From positions 17,567,030 through 17,631,029 of the forward strand of contig NC_068346.1 in NCBI RefSeq assembly GCF_014633365.1: a stretch of DNA of 64,000 bases, given 5' to 3'. The notes under the pieces are model-generated. The model did not search any database. It worked only from the letters and a program-made list of their open reading frames with translations, and was not told where the DNA came from. The DNA comes from Diospyros lotus (lineage: Eukaryota > Streptophyta > Magnoliopsida > Ericales > Ebenaceae). Both the position numbers and the translations under genes were made by a program. The stretch's first letter is position 1, and every line of letters starts with the position of its first letter. This document shows, piece after piece, positions 59,672 to 64,000 of the stretch.

Positions 59672-62377
59672 TCAGCTCTTCTTGCAGACATCTCCTTCAC
59701 AGCTCCACCCCTCTTTTGGGCCATTCTTTGTTGCTTCATCCTGCTTTAGAGCACACTTTGGGTGCAGATCAAAGTCACACTGCTTGCAGAGAAAGGACCA
59801 GGCATGCCCTATCTCCCTGCACCCATTGCAGATGAAAGCCGAGCGGCGAGTCAGAGTGAGCTCGTGTTCCGGATGCAGTTCCGTTTTCACCTTCTCAGGC
59901 CACCCCTTTGACATTTCCTCCAGCTTCTGCTCCTGCTTCTGCTCCTGCTTCTTTAAGTGGTCTTCCGTGAAGGGATATGCATCGGCACCATGGACTTGTA
60001 GGAGCTGCTTGGCCTGTGTGGTGAGTGTTCGGCCACTGGGGCCGATGGCTACCACAGCCGGGATTCCCCCGATCTTGAACCTGCGCTGGAGGAATGCCTT
60101 CCTGTCATCGCCAAAGGGGAGAGCCAGCCACGGCATGCCTGAGAAGAATTCATCAAAAGCAGGTTGGTTGCGATCGCTTGAGATGAAAATTACTTCAAAT
60201 CCACCGTCTTTCGCTTTGATCTCATGGTAGATTTCGATGAACTTGGGGAGAAAGGCACGGCAGGGCGGACACCACTCGGCAGAGAAATAGAGGAGAATGT
60301 TCTTCCCAACAAGTTCAGACACCGGGACCTAAACAACAAAGAATCAACGCAACTTCTTTTTCTACCATTCTTAACAAAGGAATTGATAGAAAGCTAATAG
60401 AGAAAACTACCAGACTCATACCTTGGAACCACTTTTTTCAATCACAAAATCTGTGTCACCTGAAACCAAGATGGATTCCAGAGTCTGCGCTTCAAGTCTC
60501 GCCTTCTCAATCTCGGCAAGCTCAGCCACCTTCTCCGGTGAAAAAGGGTAGGCTTCAACCCCATGTTCTTCAACAAGTTCTGCCACATTTGGATGTAGAG
60601 TCTTCCCATCTGGACCGATTATGGTCAGTGTGGGAAGGGCTCTAAGCTCAAAGTATCGAGCCAGTTTTTCACAGCTTTTGTCCTTGAAAGGCAAAGCCAG
60701 CCATGGCATAGCATCAAAACTTTGTTTGAAAGATTCTTCTTCTTCATCATCCAACCATACTAATACAACTTCAAAATTCTCCCCCTTATCCTTGATTTTT
60801 CTGTAGACCTCCACAAGTTTTGTGGTAAATTCAGTGCATCGTCTATGATCGTCCACCACGAAATACAGGCCAATCACCTTCCCTTCGAGCTCTGAAACTG
60901 GGATCTGATAGCAAACAAATACACCTAAGTTCTTAATCAATGATCTTTGAACATATCAAGCCTTTATCCCTCACATAAATTCTATCTCCCTAGTTATTCC
61001 TATAGTTATTCCTGAAAAGAGATAAAACAAAAACCAAATCAAGACTAATTCTACCAACAAATAGTCGGTACCTCAGTTCCAGTGTTTGATATCACAAAAT
61101 CACGAGAACTTGAAATCAAGATGGACCTCAAAGTTTGTTGCTTCTTGGCAGCTTCTTCTTCCTCTCTCAAATCATGGATCCTTTCAGGTGTAAATGGATA
61201 GGCCTCTGAGCCAAAATCCCTGATGATACTAACCCCTTTATCAGTTGAAACCTTGCCATTGCTATCGATGATCACAAGACAAGGAATTCCCCTAACTTTG
61301 AACAAATCCTTGAGGCGCTTTATTGACCCGGAATCAGAAAATGGAATGGACAACCATGGCATCTTGGCGAAGTACTGATCAAATGCTTCATTAGCTCTAT
61401 CAGAGGAGATGAACACGACTTCAAAGTCACCTTTGGATGAGAGCTCTTCGTAGACTTCCACCAGTTTAGGGGTGAATCCGCGGCATGGACCACACCATGA
61501 ACCAGAGAAATATAAACCCACAGTCTTCCCTACCAAATTACTGATCGTAACCTGAAAAGAAGGGGATCGAATTCAGATCCGCACAAATATAAAGCTTTTT
61601 TTGGAGGAGAAAACCCAGAATTTTTTTCCCGGGAAACTCAGGATTATAAAAGTGTCAAAACAGTTCATTCCAGATGGTCATAAAAAGAAAAGCACAAAAA
61701 TCATATTACTCATTTAGAAACCCACAATCTTCCCTGCCAAATTACTGATTTTAACCTAAAAAGAAAAATCGAATTCAAATACACACAACTATAAGGCATT
61801 TGAAGGGCATAACCGAGAATTAATTTCCCGGAAAACTGAATATATTGTTTCGAGTGTCAAACGGTTCATTCCATATGGGTCATGAAAAGAAAACACAGAA
61901 ATCAAATACTGATTTATAAATCCACAAACTTTCCTACCAAGTTACTGATTTTAACCAAAAAAAGGGATCAAGCTCAAATCCACAAGCCCAAAATATTATA
62001 TAGCCAGAAAATTGAATGTTACAAGCCTCAAACAGTTCATTCCATATGGGTTATGGAAAAGAAAAACACAGAAATCAAATGACTCATTTTAACCTAAACA
62101 AGAAGGATCAAATATTCAAACCTACACAAATATAAAGCATTTGAAGGGCAAAACCCAGAATTATGTTCCCGGAAAACTGACGATTATAAGCGTCAATAAC
62201 AGTTCATTTCTAAGGGTCGCAAAGATCGCAACGACTCAGGCGAGAATAGATTAAGGAGAGTTGGAGCTCATCTGGGTTATTCACCTGATCGCCATTGTTG
62301 CGGACGAGGAAGTCTCTTTCTTCGGAGGAAAGAAGCGATTCGAGATTGTGAGCTTCACTGTCAGTGGTGCTAGCCAT
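59672..62377 (-). CDS. NRX1: Nucleoredoxin 1-like, copy B
   Basis: The exons on the minus strand are 62285-62377, 61072-61551, 60422-60904 and 59672-60328, with the same GT-AG, phase-0 structure as copy A, giving 570 residues. It has the same three thioredoxin-like domains (WCGPC, degenerate DHRRC, WCPPC) and the C-terminal C1-like zinc domain, so a disulfide-reductase role is expected. It differs from copy A by a handful of residues (for example Ile to Val in exon 1, Arg to Gly in FKIGGIP) and by four extra residues from a second QEQK unit in the linker before the zinc domain. No disabling change was seen, so both copies could be active. Confidence 0.96.
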
Positions 62378-63115
62378 GGCTTTGTTCTTCGCAGATTCTG
62401 GTTTCTCTTGGTTCTTCGTTTTCGATCAAATTAATGCCAACTTGATGTCCTTGTTATCGCATAGCATTAGTTAGTTATATGTATATTTGTTGGTGCAATC
62501 TACTATCAAAGACTTGGAGAGCAAGACAGGGCGATGACTTGGGCGTCAACGCGAACCGACCTTATCACACTCACTCCTGCCCCTCGTCCTTCGACAACGC
62601 GACACCAGTCACCTTATATGTATATATGACGACGAGTTTGTCCCAAAGTCCTAATATTAAGTTTGTCGCGATTAGTCAGCACTTATGTGTAAGTGAATTT
62701 TAAAAGTGACGAGGTTAGTAACATTATTATCATATATTATATAATTTTGTTAAGAATTATTCAGTCTTATATATGATACGGGAGGAGTAATTGAGTATCA
62801 ACTTTGAATCCTAAAGTTTAAATTTCATTTGCTAAACAAAGGAAGGTTAAGTGACAAGACACGTTTAGTAGTACCAATGTGGAATGTGATAATACTTTTT
62901 TAGGATACCCTATTCTTAATGCAATGTGGAATGTGACTTCACTATATGCTTTATCCATTTTAATTCTCTTCTAAGCTTTCACACGGACATACATAATTCA
63001 CCTTCTTCCCTAAATACTTAATTTCTTTTTTTTTTTAAACTTTCTTAAGAAACTTAAGGGTTAAGGTTTCAAACTTTACTTGTTATGATGGACTTCAATA
63101 ATTTAGTATAACTTT

Positions 63116-64000
63116 TAAATAGAGTTGGCAATGGTTCGGTTTGATTTCGATTTTTGCTAAAATCATAACCAAATCAAACTTAAAATAGTAAAACCAAAAT
63201 CAAACCATTAACTCATTAGTTTTAAAAATTAAAAACCATAACCAAATCATTCGATTTCGATTTTAATTATGATTTTTTTTAATTTGATCCATACCAACAA
63301 ATAAAGACAAACGCTTACAAATAACATTTATTAAAACTTGTTGATCTGCATGCACTACATTATGCCTTTCACAGTTGTCACAACTAACAATAACATTATG
63401 CAAACATATATCTAACTATTAGGTGAAAATCCCAATATTAACCCCATGCTTTTGGCTTCAAATTTACAATGCCTCCTAAATTGTAATAATTTAATTTATT
63501 TATACATCTAAGTGACAAACACAAACACAAACACACCCACAATATATATTAATATTTGATCAAAAATTCGACTCAAGCGCGGAGGGAGGAAATAGAAAGT
63601 TCGACCTTCCAATTCATTGCAGTAAGGGAAAAAAGAACTAAAACAGATGAGTAAAGAAAGAAATATCAAACACAAACACATTTTTAAACATTATAGATTT
63701 ACATAAAAATATAAAATGGAAGTTAGATTTAGATTTAGGCATTTGCGCATCAATCAAATCAAAATAATAAATCAAGTCAGAAACCTTAATTTGTGAGTTG
63801 CCAAGAGAGAGAGAGAGGAGACCTTACTATTGGCGTACAAAGATAAATTGTATAAGGCAATTCAAGTGTGATGCTTAGAAAATGAAGGTCCAAGACTCCC
63901 GGATCGCTTGGTCGACGCTTTTTGTGTTTCAATTATTGCTCTCAAAACTATATTTGTATTACCGAGAAAACGAGGAAGGGCAAGATAGGTAGCGAGCAAG
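63116..64000. other. Unassigned right end
   Basis: About 63,124-63,290 has repeated AACCAAATCAAAC and GGTTCGGTTTGATTTCG motifs, as in the ends of hAT-type elements, but no second end was found. A (GA)n tract lies at about 63,806-63,820. No coding region could be supported before the window ends. Confidence 0.4.

Larger units (their letters stand above)
57060..63115. repeat. Segmental duplication, copy B (without the insertions)
   Basis: It is collinear with 31,400-53,765 and lacks the three large insertions found there, preserving the empty target sites. The left part (57,060-59,330) is repeat-like and includes the TTGGAGGTCTC tandem units (about 58,270-58,440). The right part carries the second nucleoredoxin gene. 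Confidence 0.88.

Overview
The window is nuclear DNA of a flowering plant, most likely a eudicot. The evidence is genes with introns (galactinol synthase, ARF GTPase, nucleoredoxin, a DUF220 protein), long AT-rich intergenic stretches, and dense nested LTR retrotransposons of plant lineages: Tork-like and Sirevirus-like Ty1/copia, and chromovirus-like Ty3/gypsy. Nothing prokaryotic, organellar or CRISPR-like was seen.

Layout. 1-1,515: decayed LTR-retrotransposon remnants. 1,600-4,830: an ARF-type small GTPase locus (+) that keeps its leader and last five coding exons but lacks the exon carrying the P-loop. 4,830-8,750: intergenic sequence with microsatellites and an inverted pair of old LTRs. 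8,751-18,189: a dead Tork-like copia element whose integrase is split by a 2,970-bp solo LTR. 18,190-23,300: AT-rich intergenic DNA with a 126-bp tandem array. 23,435-25,536: an intact four-exon galactinol synthase gene (+). 26,744-29,639: a five-exon DUF220/START-like gene (-). 31,400-53,765 and 57,060-63,115: two copies of a segmental tandem duplication, each carrying a four-exon nucleoredoxin gene (-). 53,766-57,059: spacer with gypsy integrase debris. 63,116-64,000: unassigned.

The first duplicate copy has grown from about 6 kb to 22 kb. It received a small TG...CA element (itself split by a gypsy solo LTR), a solo LTR of the Tork-like family, and a 12.6-kb Sirevirus. The second copy keeps the empty sites, so the insertions can be placed after the duplication and their boundaries checked base by base. 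The Sirevirus carries two nested insertions of its own: a solo LTR inside its 5' LTR and a hAT-type non-autonomous element between gag and pol.

The most notable find is 3' of the Sirevirus pol (47,414-48,018), where these elements may carry an extra ORF. Here there is a recognisable, disabled copy of a LATERAL ORGAN BOUNDARIES-domain (LBD) transcription-factor coding sequence, apparently captured host DNA. Other points of interest are the exon-less ARF locus, tandem copies of the exon-2 splice acceptor inside nucleoredoxin intron 1, and a change in divergence between TE-derived and genic parts of the duplication.

The host genes share no obvious pathway. Galactinol synthase (raffinose-family oligosaccharides) and nucleoredoxin (redox repair) both fit stress physiology, but nothing here shows they are co-regulated.
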